This document shows, piece by piece, positions 1 to 8,228 of a stretch of DNA of 48,168 bases; positions within the stretch are counted from its first letter, which is position 1; every line of letters starts with the position of its first letter. Origin of the DNA: Patescibacteria group bacterium (lineage in GTDB: Bacteria > Patescibacteriota > Patescibacteriia > UBA1558 > GWA2-36-10); NCBI GenBank assembly GCA_018062885.1, contig JAGORJ010000004.1, positions 1-48,168 of the forward strand, read 5' to 3'. A program made the position numbers and the translations under genes. Below the pieces are notes generated by a model. The model saw only the letters and a program-made list of their open reading frames with translations. It was not told the origin of the DNA and searched no databases.

Positions 1-1221
1 CAAGTAGCCAAAATAAAGGCACCGAAAGCTTTGTCTCTGATCAATCCGTATTTTAATATCTGGGATGCTAACTGGTGGCCTGATTTTCCTGTGAGTGCCC
101 AAAAGATTATGTGGTTTTACCAAAACTTTGGTGGCTCGACAGTGGACGGCGTGATAGCTTTGAATGCTGATGTTTTAAAGGCTTTGTTGGAAGTTTTGGG
201 ACCACAAAGTATGCCAGAATATAATGTAGTCATTACAGCAGACAATTTATTTGAAGTGATTCAAGACGAAGTGGAGCTTAATTATGACAAAGAAACTAAC
301 GAGCCTAAAGCTATTATCGCTGACTTAGCGCCATTACTTTTGGATCAACTACTCAAAAATTCTGAGCACCAAAAAGAAATAGTCAGCACTTTAGTTGGTC
401 AGTTAGCCAACAAAAATATTCAGATGTACTTAGAGGACGATGGCGCTCAAGAAAAAATCAGACAATTTGCTTGGACAGGTGAAACACTCAAAAGTCAAAA
501 AGATTATTTACAACTTGTAAATACCAATATCGCTGGTGGTAAAACTGACAATGATATTTATCAAAGCATTGACCATCAGGCAGAAATTTTACCTAACGGT
601 GAGATCATCAACACTGTCAAAGTGACGAGAACAAACAAAGGGCAAGCTAATAATCCTTTGTCGGGTATGGATGGTGGCAATGTGAGCTACATGAGATTTT
701 TTGTGCCCAAAGGCAGTGAATTTATCGAGTCGGTTGGTTTTGATACTTTAGCTAACAATTATTTTCAAAACGCTACTGAGGCTACTTTGATTGATAAAGA
801 CTTGGAAACAGAGGAGGCTAGCAAAATGCTTGACGCGGCTTCGCAGACAGAAATTTTCACCAGTCTAGACAAAACAGTCTTTGCTAATTGGTTGGCCTTA
901 AAACCTGGTGAAAGCAAAACGGTAGCTATCAAATATAAACTACCTTTCAAAATTAATTCGATTGATCCATTGGTTAATAATTGGTGGACAAAACTTTGGC
1001 GTGGAGATGTATTTTTGGATAATTATAGTCTATTGATCCAAGGCCAAGCAGGTAGTAAAAATACTTTATTTAATTCTTCAGTTTTATTACCAGAAAATTT
1101 GAAAGTAGTGTGGAATCAGTCAAGTGATCTAGAGAAAATGAGCGTCAACAATAAGCTAGTGACTTACACCAGTGATTTGGTTGGCGACCAATACTTTGGT
1201 TTTATTTTGAGTTCAAAATAA
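1..1221 (+). CDS. DUF4012 domain protein, 5' end outside window
   Basis: The frame is open from base 1, so the true start lies upstream; the last 406 residues are present. The sequence 'DANWWPDFPVSAQKIMWFY' followed by 'GGSTVDGVIALNADVLKALLEVLGP' matches what I know of DUF4012, a family found mainly in Patescibacteria and Actinobacteria. Those proteins usually have an N-terminal membrane anchor and a large outer domain of unknown function; the anchor is not visible here. It ends three bases before murJ and may share its transcript, which suggests a role in the envelope, but that is inference. The family call is fairly secure and the function is unknown. Confidence 0.8.
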   Translation, partial: QVAKIKAPKALSLINPYFNIWDANWWPDFPVSAQKIMWFYQNFGGSTVDGVIALNADVLKALLEVLGPQSMPEYNVVITADNLFEVIQDEVELNYDKETNEPKAIIADLAPLLLDQLLKNSEHQKEIVSTLVGQLANKNIQMYLEDDGAQEKIRQFAWTGETLKSQKDYLQLVNTNIAGGKTDNDIYQSIDHQAEILPNGEIINTVKVTRTNKGQANNPLSGMDGGNVSYMRFFVPKGSEFIESVGFDTLANNYFQNATEATLIDKDLETEEASKMLDAASQTEIFTSLDKTVFANWLALKPGESKTVAIKYKLPFKINSIDPLVNNWWTKLWRGDVFLDNYSLLIQGQAGSKNTLFNSSVLLPENLKVVWNQSSDLEKMSVNNKLVTYTSDLVGDQYFGFILSSK

Positions 1222-1224
1222 GTC

Positions 1225-2799
1225 ATGTGGACAAAACTTTGGCATAAAATTAATAACACGGTAGCAGGCGGGGCACTGATTATTGCCTGCTTTTCTTTTT
1301 TGTCCAAAATTATCGCTCTTTTTAGAGAGCGTCTGATAGCTTATAATTTTGGCGCCTCAGAAATTTCTGATATTTATTATGCTGCTTTTCGTTTACCAGA
1401 CATAATTTTTAATACTTTAGTTTTGGGCGCTTTAACTTCAGCTTTTATACCGGTCTTTCAAAAAGTTTGGCACAAAAATAAAGACGAAGCTTTGGTTTTA
1501 GCAAATTCGGTTTTAAATTTATTTTTAATTGTTATTTTTTTCTTGAGTTTATTGGCGGCTATTTTTACTCCGCAAATCATGGACTTTTTGACGCCAGGTT
1601 TTAGTGAGTGGCAAATGATCAAAGTCAATCAGCTGACGAGAATCATGCTCTTGTCTATTTTGTTTTTTGTTGGCTCCAATGTCATCGGTGGTGTCTTAAA
1701 CTCTTGGAAAAAGTTTTTTAGTTTTTCCCTGGCGGCTTCATTTTATAATTTAGGTATTATTTTCGGTATTGTTTTCTTGTATCCTATTTTTGGTTTGACG
1801 GGCCTGGCTTGGGGTGTCTTGATCGGTGCTATTTTGCATTTAGTAGTGCAGTTGCCTGAAGTTTATAAATATGGTTTCCGTTATCAATTAAAATTAGTTT
1901 TTAATAGCGACCTAAAAAAGATTTTATATTTGATGATGCCACGCACTATCGGTCTAGCCGCTGGACAAGTCAATCTTATTTTTATCACGATGCTAGCCTC
2001 TGGGATGGCGGCTGGTAGTATTGCGATTTTTAATTTAGCCAACAATTTACAAAGTCTACCTGTCAGTTTGTTTGCGGTCTCTTTAGCGATAGCTGTTTTC
2101 CCGACTTTCACCCAAGCTATTCAGGAAAATAACAAAAGTTTATTTGCGCAACATTTTTCTGCAAGTTTTAGAAGAATTTTATTTGTCTTAGTGCCAATTT
2201 CGGTTTTGATAGTTATTTTGCGAGCCCAAATTGTCAGGCTTATCTTGGGTGCTGGTGCTTTTAGCTGGCAAGATACTTATTATACGGCACAAACTTTAGG
2301 ATTTTTTGCCTTGTCTTTATTTGCTCAAGGTTTGATACCTATTTTAGCTAGAGCTTTTTATGCTTGGGAAGACACTAAGACGCCGATGTATATCAGTATT
2401 ATCAGTATAATTGTAAATATATTTTTCTCTTTCTTGTTTACCAAAAACTTAGGCGTCATTGGTTTAGCTTTGGCTTTTTCTATCTCCAGTATTCTCAATA
2501 TGTTTTTATTGTTTATTTTCTTACATCGAAAAAGCAAAGATTTGGATGATCAGGCGATATTTTTTTCGATTATCAAAATAAGCATTTTATCTTTTATCGC
2601 CGGCGTGGTGACTTACTTTGCTTTACAATTTTTTGCAAGTATCGTCAATATGCAGACATTTTTTGGTATTTTTATCCAAGGCGTGGGTTCAGGCACTTTG
2701 GGCTTGCTAATTTACCTTATTTTAGCTATAGTTTTCAAACTCGAAGAAATTGATTTAGTCAGGAAGTTATTCAAGCGTTTGCTCGGCGTTATTCGATAA
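1225..2799 (+). CDS. murJ: Lipid II flippase MurJ
   Basis: A 524-residue polytopic membrane protein of the MOP/MviN family, which flips undecaprenyl-linked peptidoglycan precursor (lipid II) across the cytoplasmic membrane. The N-terminal block from about residue 24 ('SKIIALFRERLIAYNFGAS' then 'DIYYAAFRLPDIIFNTLVLGAL') is the MurJ signature, and about 14 hydrophobic segments follow, the usual topology. The length is normal for the family. ATG 1225 comes three bases after the upstream stop, and lepA follows with a four-base gap, so the three genes look co-transcribed. No Shine-Dalgarno is visible. Its presence implies that this organism makes peptidoglycan. Confidence 0.95.
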   Translation: MWTKLWHKINNTVAGGALIIACFSFLSKIIALFRERLIAYNFGASEISDIYYAAFRLPDIIFNTLVLGALTSAFIPVFQKVWHKNKDEALVLANSVLNLFLIVIFFLSLLAAIFTPQIMDFLTPGFSEWQMIKVNQLTRIMLLSILFFVGSNVIGGVLNSWKKFFSFSLAASFYNLGIIFGIVFLYPIFGLTGLAWGVLIGAILHLVVQLPEVYKYGFRYQLKLVFNSDLKKILYLMMPRTIGLAAGQVNLIFITMLASGMAAGSIAIFNLANNLQSLPVSLFAVSLAIAVFPTFTQAIQENNKSLFAQHFSASFRRILFVLVPISVLIVILRAQIVRLILGAGAFSWQDTYYTAQTLGFFALSLFAQGLIPILARAFYAWEDTKTPMYISIISIIVNIFFSFLFTKNLGVIGLALAFSISSILNMFLLFIFLHRKSKDLDDQAIFFSIIKISILSFIAGVVTYFALQFFASIVNMQTFFGIFIQGVGSGTLGLLIYLILAIVFKLEEIDLVRKLFKRLLGVIR

Positions 2800-2803
2800 A
2801 CAT

Positions 2804-4573
2804 ATGGAAAACATTAGAAATTTTTGCATAATCGCGCATATTGATCACGGTAAATCCACCTTGGCAGACAGGATGTTAGAGGTGACTAATACCATTGATA
2901 AGCGCAAAATGAAAAACCAGGTCCTTGATCAAATGGACTTGGAAAGAGAGCGTGGTATCACCATCAAGCTTCAACCAGTGCGTATGCAATGGCATGGCTA
3001 TACTTTGAATTTGATAGACACTCCCGGCCATGTGGATTTTACTTATGAGGTATCTCGGTCACTAGCTGCTGTAGAAGGTGCTATTTTGTTGGTTGACGCA
3101 ACCCAAGGCATTGAAGCTCAAACTTTGGCTAATTTGTATTTAGCTTTGGAGCAAAACTTAGAGATTATTCCCGTGATTAACAAAATTGATTTACCAGCTT
3201 CTGATGTGGAAACAGTTTCCAAAGAAATAGTCAATTTGCTTGGTTGTAAAAAAGAAGACATATTATTGACCTCAGCCAAAACTGGTCAAGGCGTAGAAGC
3301 TGTTTTACAAACAGTGATAGACAAAGTGCCAGCTCCAAAAAGCCGTGCCGATGAATTGCAAGCTTTGATTTTTGATTCAGCTTATGATGAATACCGAGGT
3401 GTAGTGATTTATATTCGTGTCTTTGGCGGAAATCTCAAAAAAGGCCAGTTAGTAAAATTTTCTGCCACCGAAGAAAAAACAGAAGTTTTAGATCTTGGCT
3501 TTTTTCAGCCTTCATGGGTAAGCTCAGATGAGCTTGAAAATGGCAGTATCGGCTACTTAGTGACCGGTGTGAAAGATTTGTCTTTGGCTAAAGTGGGTGA
3601 CACTATCATCAGCCAAGAAAGCACTACCAAAGCTTTACCAGGCTACAAAGAAATCCGTCCCATGGTTTATGCTGGTATTTTTCCCACTGATGGCGGTGAA
3701 TATAATAAATTGCGAGAAGCAATTTTAAAATTAAAGTTAAGTGATGCAAGTCTCGTTTTTGAGCCAGCTAGCTCTCAGGCTTTAGGCTTTGGTTTTCGTT
3801 GTGGATTTTTAGGCTTATTGCATCTAGAAATTTTCCAAGAAAGATTAAAACGAGAATTTAACTTGGCTTTGATAGTCACTATACCGACAGTAGCTTATAA
3901 ATTGTTTTTACAAAATGGCCAAGAAAAAATCTTGACCACTCCAGCTGAGATGCCGGATCCTAATCACATCGAACACACCGAAGAGCCTTATGTAAAAATT
4001 GAAGTAGTTGCACCCAAAAGCTATATTGGTGATTTGATTGCCTATATCATCGAACAGCGAGGACTTGCTCAAGACACTGAGTATTTAGATGAAAACCGTG
4101 TTATTTTGCGCTACGAAATACCTTTAAGCAGTGTCTTGGTTGATTTTTATGACAAAATAAAAAGCATTTCCTCAGGCTATGCTTCAATGAATTATGATTT
4201 TTCTGATTACAAAAAATGTGATTTAGTCAAAATGGACTTTTTGGTAGCCGATAGTCCAGTGGAGGCTTTGACCATGCTGACTTATCGAGATCAAGCTCAT
4301 ATGGTAGGCAAAAGGGTGGTAAATAAATTAAAAAATGTTTTACCTAGAGCTCAATTTGCTATCAAAATACAGGCAGCTATCGGTGGTAAGATTATTGCCG
4401 CGGAAAAAATATCTCCGATGCGTAAAGATGTGACCGCTAAACTCTACGGTGGTGATGTGACGCGTAAAAGAAAACTCTTAGACAAACAGAAAAAAGGTAA
4501 AAAAAGAATGGCCCAATCAGGGCGAGTGATCATTCCGCAAGAGGCTTATTTAGCAATCTTAAAAAAAGATTAG
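2804..4573 (+). CDS. lepA: Elongation factor 4 (LepA)
   Basis: A 589-residue translational GTPase that binds stalled or mistranslocated ribosomes. All G motifs are intact: AHIDHGKS (11-18), RGIT (50-53), DTPGH (72-76), NKID (126-129) and SAKTGQG near residue 162. The C-terminal part has the EF-G domain V-like fold and the LepA-specific tail ('KLYGGDVTRKRKLLDKQKKG'). The length is close to that of other LepA proteins (about 600). It starts four bases after murJ. No terminator is seen behind it; instead its last codons overlap the end of a possible convergent small gene. Confidence 0.97.
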   Translation: MENIRNFCIIAHIDHGKSTLADRMLEVTNTIDKRKMKNQVLDQMDLERERGITIKLQPVRMQWHGYTLNLIDTPGHVDFTYEVSRSLAAVEGAILLVDATQGIEAQTLANLYLALEQNLEIIPVINKIDLPASDVETVSKEIVNLLGCKKEDILLTSAKTGQGVEAVLQTVIDKVPAPKSRADELQALIFDSAYDEYRGVVIYIRVFGGNLKKGQLVKFSATEEKTEVLDLGFFQPSWVSSDELENGSIGYLVTGVKDLSLAKVGDTIISQESTTKALPGYKEIRPMVYAGIFPTDGGEYNKLREAILKLKLSDASLVFEPASSQALGFGFRCGFLGLLHLEIFQERLKREFNLALIVTIPTVAYKLFLQNGQEKILTTPAEMPDPNHIEHTEEPYVKIEVVAPKSYIGDLIAYIIEQRGLAQDTEYLDENRVILRYEIPLSSVLVDFYDKIKSISSGYASMNYDFSDYKKCDLVKMDFLVADSPVEALTMLTYRDQAHMVGKRVVNKLKNVLPRAQFAIKIQAAIGGKIIAAEKISPMRKDVTAKLYGGDVTRKRKLLDKQKKGKKRMAQSGRVIIPQEAYLAILKKD

Positions 4574-4665
4574 GCCAATCCTATACCGACAGTAAATAAA
4601 AGCATAGAAAAGATAATCAAGACTGCTAAAACTATCATAATTCTTCGTTGAATTTTTTTCCGCAC
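4570..4665 (-). CDS. Possible 31-residue single-pass membrane peptide
   Basis: On the minus strand a frame from GTG 4665 to a TAA at 4570-4572, inside the lepA stop region, encodes 31 residues. It has a basic start (RKKIQRRIM) followed by about 20 hydrophobic residues ending in GIGLA, which is a convincing single transmembrane helix with a cytoplasmic N-terminus. A minus-strand promoter (TTGTCC, 18 bases, TATAAT at 4731-4702) lies about 30 bases upstream of the start. An in-frame ATG at 4638 would give 22 residues and lose the basic end. No good Shine-Dalgarno is present. I do not recognise a family, and the gene could be chance. Confidence 0.45.
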   Translation of the reverse strand: MRKKIQRRIMIVLAVLIIFSMLLFTVGIGLA

Positions 4666-4701
4666 AAATTTTTCGTTTAGTTTCTTTTATTCTTTAAGTA
4701 T

Positions 4702-4733
4702 ATTATAATACATTTGTCTGCTTTTGGACAAAT
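4702..4733. promoter_or_regulatory. Two-way promoter with inverted repeat
   Basis: TATTATAATA at 4701-4710 is its own reverse complement, so it offers a -10 box on both strands. Minus strand: TTGTCC (4731-4726), 18-base spacer, TATAAT (4707-4702), serving the 31-residue peptide. Plus strand: TATAAT at 4704-4709 with only a weak -35, serving the gene at 4734. The minus -35 lies within an inverted repeat ATTTGTC/GACAAAT (4712-4718 and 4727-4733) that ends at the ATG at 4734 and could be an operator or a start-site hairpin. Confidence 0.5.
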
Positions 4734-5180
4734 ATGCCTCATAATTTTCAAAATTTTTTAGATCTTGATGAATCCTTACTTTGCGTATCCAAGCGAAAAA
4801 AGGATTTGAGATCTTTTTATTTTATATTTTTTCTTATTTTACCTTTACTTTTTTTCTTTTTATACCCACTGATGTCCTATGGTCGTTATGGTCTGAGCCT
4901 ATGGCTAAGCCTGATTTTTTTAAGTATTTATATATTTATCATAAAATTTAATCACAATGATGATTTATATCTACTGACAAACAAAAGATTATTATTTTTA
5001 CATAAAAAAGCCTTAGACTATCAGCTAAAAGGCTCTGTGAATTTGACTAAAATAACTAAGCTTAAAAAAATCGGCAAAAATAATCTTAGCCTGTGGCTAG
5101 CACACAAACGCTTTGATTTATTACATCTAGAAAATAGAGATAGTATTTATCAAAAAATTGTGCAATTAAAATTAAAATAA
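4734..5180 (+). CDS. Small membrane protein with PH-like domain
   Basis: A 148-residue protein with two hydrophobic segments (about residues 27-48 and 54-70) followed by a soluble part containing 'DLYLLTNKRLLFLHKK'. The pattern 'YxLTNKRLL' after two membrane helices is typical of bacterial PH-like domains (bPH_2/YdbS type), which sit on the inner face of the membrane; the role of such single-domain proteins is unknown. It stands alone, with a promoter -10 about 25 bases ahead and a separate promoter for the next gene behind it. Assignment by pattern only. Confidence 0.65.
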   Translation: MPHNFQNFLDLDESLLCVSKRKKDLRSFYFIFFLILPLLFFFLYPLMSYGRYGLSLWLSLIFLSIYIFIIKFNHNDDLYLLTNKRLLFLHKKALDYQLKGSVNLTKITKLKKIGKNNLSLWLAHKRFDLLHLENRDSIYQKIVQLKLK

Positions 5181-5182
5181 TT

Positions 5183-5211
5183 TTGTTGTTTATGGGAATT
5201 TTTGTTATAAT
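5183..5211 (+). promoter_or_regulatory. Extended -10 promoter for 5228 operon
   Basis: TTGTTG (5183-5188), 17-base spacer, TATAAT (5206-5211), with TGT directly before the -10 (extended -10). The expected transcription start is near 5218, leaving only about ten bases before ATG 5228, so the message would be almost leaderless. Confidence 0.65.
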
Positions 5212-5227
5212 ATAAGCATTCATTTAT

Positions 5228-5698
5228 ATGGCAGACAATAATTTTGAAATACCACAGTCAGTTGAGCAAGTGAATAAAGTAGAGGCGAGTGCGGCTCAAG
5301 CGACAGAAAACAAGCGAGAACAAGCTGTTCGGGAAAATATCCAACATTCCGAAGCAGCTAATATTGATTTGTCCAAAATAAATAATGCTACTAATAATCA
5401 AATAGTTCGAAATTCAGACATAGAACTTAAAAAAGTAGAAAACATTTTGGCGGAAAATATGGACAAGGTTTTTTTGTCTTTAGATGCGCCTACGCAAATG
5501 ATATTCAAAAACAAAGGTGAAGAAGTAGCTAAAAAAATCAACGTTTTATTGCAGTCTGGTCAAGTCAAAATAAAAAAAGTCTTAGATCTTATTTTAGAAT
5601 GGTTGCGGGTAATTCCCAAAATCAATAAGCATTTTTTACAGCAAGAAGCCAAGATCAAAGCGGATCAAATAATGAATTTATATCATAAAAATAAATAA
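5228..5698 (+). CDS. Unknown protein ahead of membrane ATPase
   Basis: A 156-residue soluble protein. The first 60 residues are polar and rich in N, Q, A and E, and look disordered; from about residue 65 the sequence is helical with alternating charged and hydrophobic residues ('LKKVENILAENMDKVFLSL', later 'VLDLILEWLRVIPKINKHF'). No signal peptide or membrane segment is seen. Its stop overlaps the start of the next gene by one base (TAATG), so the two are probably translationally coupled and work together. I know of similar short proteins ahead of HerA-type ATPase genes in Patescibacteria, but no function. Confidence 0.7.
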   Translation: MADNNFEIPQSVEQVNKVEASAAQATENKREQAVRENIQHSEAANIDLSKINNATNNQIVRNSDIELKKVENILAENMDKVFLSLDAPTQMIFKNKGEEVAKKINVLLQSGQVKIKKVLDLILEWLRVIPKINKHFLQQEAKIKADQIMNLYHKNK

Positions 5699-8142
5699 TG
5701 ACTATTAGTTTAAATCTAATTCTTTTTCTGGTTTTGCCGATAATTATCTTACTTGGCTTAATTTTTTTTATTTTTTGGTACAAACGCAGTATCAATAAAC
5801 ACATTGAGCTAGAAATATTATCTTTTAAGATTCCAAAATATACCCAAAAAGACCAAGAAATTTTGAGCAAAGAGTATATCAATAGTGCTTTGGGTAAAAT
5901 AGAAAATTTATTTACCGCTCTAGCTGGCTTAAAAGCGGAAAAAACTTGGAAAAAAGAACAGATTTTTTCTTTAGAAATGGTGGCGCTTGATGGCGAGATT
6001 TGTTTTTATGCCGCTGTACCCAAAAAACTCAAAGAATTTTTTATCCAACAATTTCAAGCTGCTTATCCAAAAATTTATTTTGAAGAAATTCCTGACTACA
6101 ATATTTTTGAAGCCAACTCTGCGATCAAAGCTGGCGCCTTGAGACTAAAGAATGATTTTGCTTTGCCGATCAAGACTTATCATGTTTTTGAAAATGATCC
6201 CTTAGAAAGTATCACCAATGCTTTAAGTAAGCTCAATGAACATGAAGCAGCGGCCGTGCAATATGTTTTTCGCTCAGCCAACAAATCTTGGCATCAACGA
6301 GGCCGTAAAATCATCAAACACATGCAAGAGGGTATGAGCTTAAAAGCAGCGGTTGATAAAGCCGGTACTATCGGTTTTGCTGGGTTTATATCAGCCACTT
6401 TGAGTTTTATAGCTAGTTTTTTCAAATCAAGCGATAAAGAAAAAGATGGCTTAAAAAACTATCCGGAAAAAAACATTGCTTCAGCTAAAGAACAAGAAAT
6501 CAGCAAGCTTTTGGAAGACAAAAACTCCAAGCCAGCTATGGATGTAAATATTCGCATTGTGGTTGCTAGCCAAAACATTGAGCGCTCCAAGATGCTTTTG
6601 GATGACGTGCTCAACAGCTATGCTCAGTATAATATTTATGAATTTGGTAATAGTTTTGAAGCACAGATACCAAGAAACCCAGATAAAATCATTGAAGAGT
6701 TTATTTTCCGCCAATTTAAATCCAATAGACGCTTGCTTCTCAATGCCGAGGAAATGGTCAGTATGATTCATCTGCCTTTACCGACTACCGAAACGCCAAA
6801 TATCGCTTGGCTAGAGGCTGTCAAAGCGCCACCACCAAACAACATGCCACAAAATGGCTTGATATTAGGCAAAAGCTCTTATCGTGGCCGAGAAACTCTC
6901 GTGCGCATCAAAGACAATGACCGTCGCAGGCACATGTATATCATCGGTCAGACTGGTGTTGGTAAATCGGTTTTACAAGAAAGTTTGATAGTCCAGGACA
7001 TTCAGTCTGGCAAAGGTGTTTGTGTGGTTGATCCCCATGGAGACTTGGTAGAGGCTATCATGTCGCATATCCCCAAAGAAAGAGCTGAGGATGTCATTTT
7101 GTTTGATCCAGCTAATTCTGACAGACCTTTGGGCATGAACATGCTTGAGTATGATACCGAAGAGCAAAAGTCTTTTGTGATCAATGAAATGATCGCTATC
7201 TTTGATAAACTCTACAATCTCAAAGCGACTGGTGGTCCAATGTTTGAACAGTACATGCGTAATGCGATGTTGCTGATCATGGATGATAAAAATGAGGGCG
7301 CAACTTTGTTGGAGATCCCCAAGATTTTGGCAGATGCTAATTTTAGAAAACAAAAGTTAGCTAAAGTTTCCAATCAATTTGTCAAAGATTTTTGGGAAAA
7401 AGAAGCCGAGAAAGCTGGTGGTGAAGCAGCTTTGGCAAATATGGTGCCTTATATCACCAGTAAACTGACACCTTTTATTTCCAATGATCTTATCAGACCG
7501 ATTATTGCCCAAAGTAAAAGTGCTTTTAATTTTCGTGAAGCCATGGATAGCGGCAAAATTGTTTTGCTCAATCTTTCCAAAGGTAAAATCGGAGAAACAA
7601 ATAGTAGTTTACTTGGTATGATTGTGATCGGAAAACTTTTGTTTGCTGCTATGAGTAGAGTCAATATCGCTGAAGAAGAGCGCAAAGATTTTTATTTATA
7701 CATTGATGAGTTCCAAAATTTTATCACCGACACTATTTCTATTATTTTATCTGAAGCGAGAAAATATCGTTTAGGCTTGGTCCTGGCTCATCAATTTATT
7801 GCGCAGTTAGTCAAAAATGGTGAGACCAGTGTCCGCGACGCTATCTTTGGTAATGTCGGCACTATTATTTCTTTCCGTATCGGTGTAGAGGACTCTGAAG
7901 TAGTGGCTAAACAAATGGCACCAGTAGTGACAGAATATGATTTGATCAACATGCCAAAACATACTTGTTACGCCAGACTTTTGATCGACAATGCCGCTCC
8001 ACCAGCCTTTAATTTTAAACCTATCATGCTGGAGAAAGGCAATTTTGAACTAGCGCAAGCCATCAAAGAGTTATCAGCCTTGAAGTATGGTAGAGACAAA
8101 AAACTGGTTGACCAAGACATTTTGTATCGTTCTGGCTTATAA
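5698..8142 (+). CDS. Membrane-anchored HerA/VirD4-like ATPase, fused form
   Basis: An 814-residue protein combining a membrane/periphery module with a motor. Residues 5-29 are a membrane helix; about 35-390 resemble the separate 508-residue protein at 17100 (both carry an 'S.E.V..DG' strand and later 'YP...EE..DY'). From 395 a DUF87/HerA-TraG-type ATPase follows, with Walker A GQTGVGKSV (417-425), DPHGDLVE, and Walker B YLYIDEFQNF (D670, E671). Families with this motor pump DNA or couple substrates to type IV secretion. No relaxase or other secretion gene is nearby, so transport of DNA or protein is inference. A terminator follows at 8164. Confidence 0.8.
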   Translation: MTISLNLILFLVLPIIILLGLIFFIFWYKRSINKHIELEILSFKIPKYTQKDQEILSKEYINSALGKIENLFTALAGLKAEKTWKKEQIFSLEMVALDGEICFYAAVPKKLKEFFIQQFQAAYPKIYFEEIPDYNIFEANSAIKAGALRLKNDFALPIKTYHVFENDPLESITNALSKLNEHEAAAVQYVFRSANKSWHQRGRKIIKHMQEGMSLKAAVDKAGTIGFAGFISATLSFIASFFKSSDKEKDGLKNYPEKNIASAKEQEISKLLEDKNSKPAMDVNIRIVVASQNIERSKMLLDDVLNSYAQYNIYEFGNSFEAQIPRNPDKIIEEFIFRQFKSNRRLLLNAEEMVSMIHLPLPTTETPNIAWLEAVKAPPPNNMPQNGLILGKSSYRGRETLVRIKDNDRRRHMYIIGQTGVGKSVLQESLIVQDIQSGKGVCVVDPHGDLVEAIMSHIPKERAEDVILFDPANSDRPLGMNMLEYDTEEQKSFVINEMIAIFDKLYNLKATGGPMFEQYMRNAMLLIMDDKNEGATLLEIPKILADANFRKQKLAKVSNQFVKDFWEKEAEKAGGEAALANMVPYITSKLTPFISNDLIRPIIAQSKSAFNFREAMDSGKIVLLNLSKGKIGETNSSLLGMIVIGKLLFAAMSRVNIAEEERKDFYLYIDEFQNFITDTISIILSEARKYRLGLVLAHQFIAQLVKNGETSVRDAIFGNVGTIISFRIGVEDSEVVAKQMAPVVTEYDLINMPKHTCYARLLIDNAAPPAFNFKPIMLEKGNFELAQAIKELSALKYGRDKKLVDQDILYRSGL

Positions 8143-8163
8143 AATTAATCTAAATTTTAGCTA

Positions 8164-8193
8164 AAAAATACCTATTGAAAAGTAGGTATTTTT
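8164..8193 (+). terminator. Intrinsic terminator after 5698 ATPase
   Basis: ATACCTA (8168-8174), an eight-base loop, TAGGTAT (8183-8189), extended by flanking A and T runs and ending in TTTTT. The loop carries the -35 of the next promoter. Confidence 0.8.
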
Positions 8194-8203
8194 ATGTTAT
8201 TCT
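8175..8203 (+). promoter_or_regulatory. Promoter overlapping terminator, for 8229
   Basis: TTGAAA (8175-8180) sits in the terminator loop; a 17-base spacer leads to TATTCT (8198-8203). The expected start is near 8210, about 19 bases before ATG 8229. Confidence 0.55.
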
Positions 8204-8228
8204 AAAGGTAGAAAAATAAAAATAAAAA

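Noticed and set aside
6973-7353. Open frame of 126 residues on the minus strand inside the 5698 ATPase
   Set aside because: It mirrors the ATPase gene, has no start signal or recognisable domain, and the plus-strand frame has clear motifs over the same bases.
5698-8142. Conjugative element or prophage
   Set aside because: Apart from the HerA/VirD4-like motors there is no relaxase, integrase, or phage structural gene; both motors sit among housekeeping genes.
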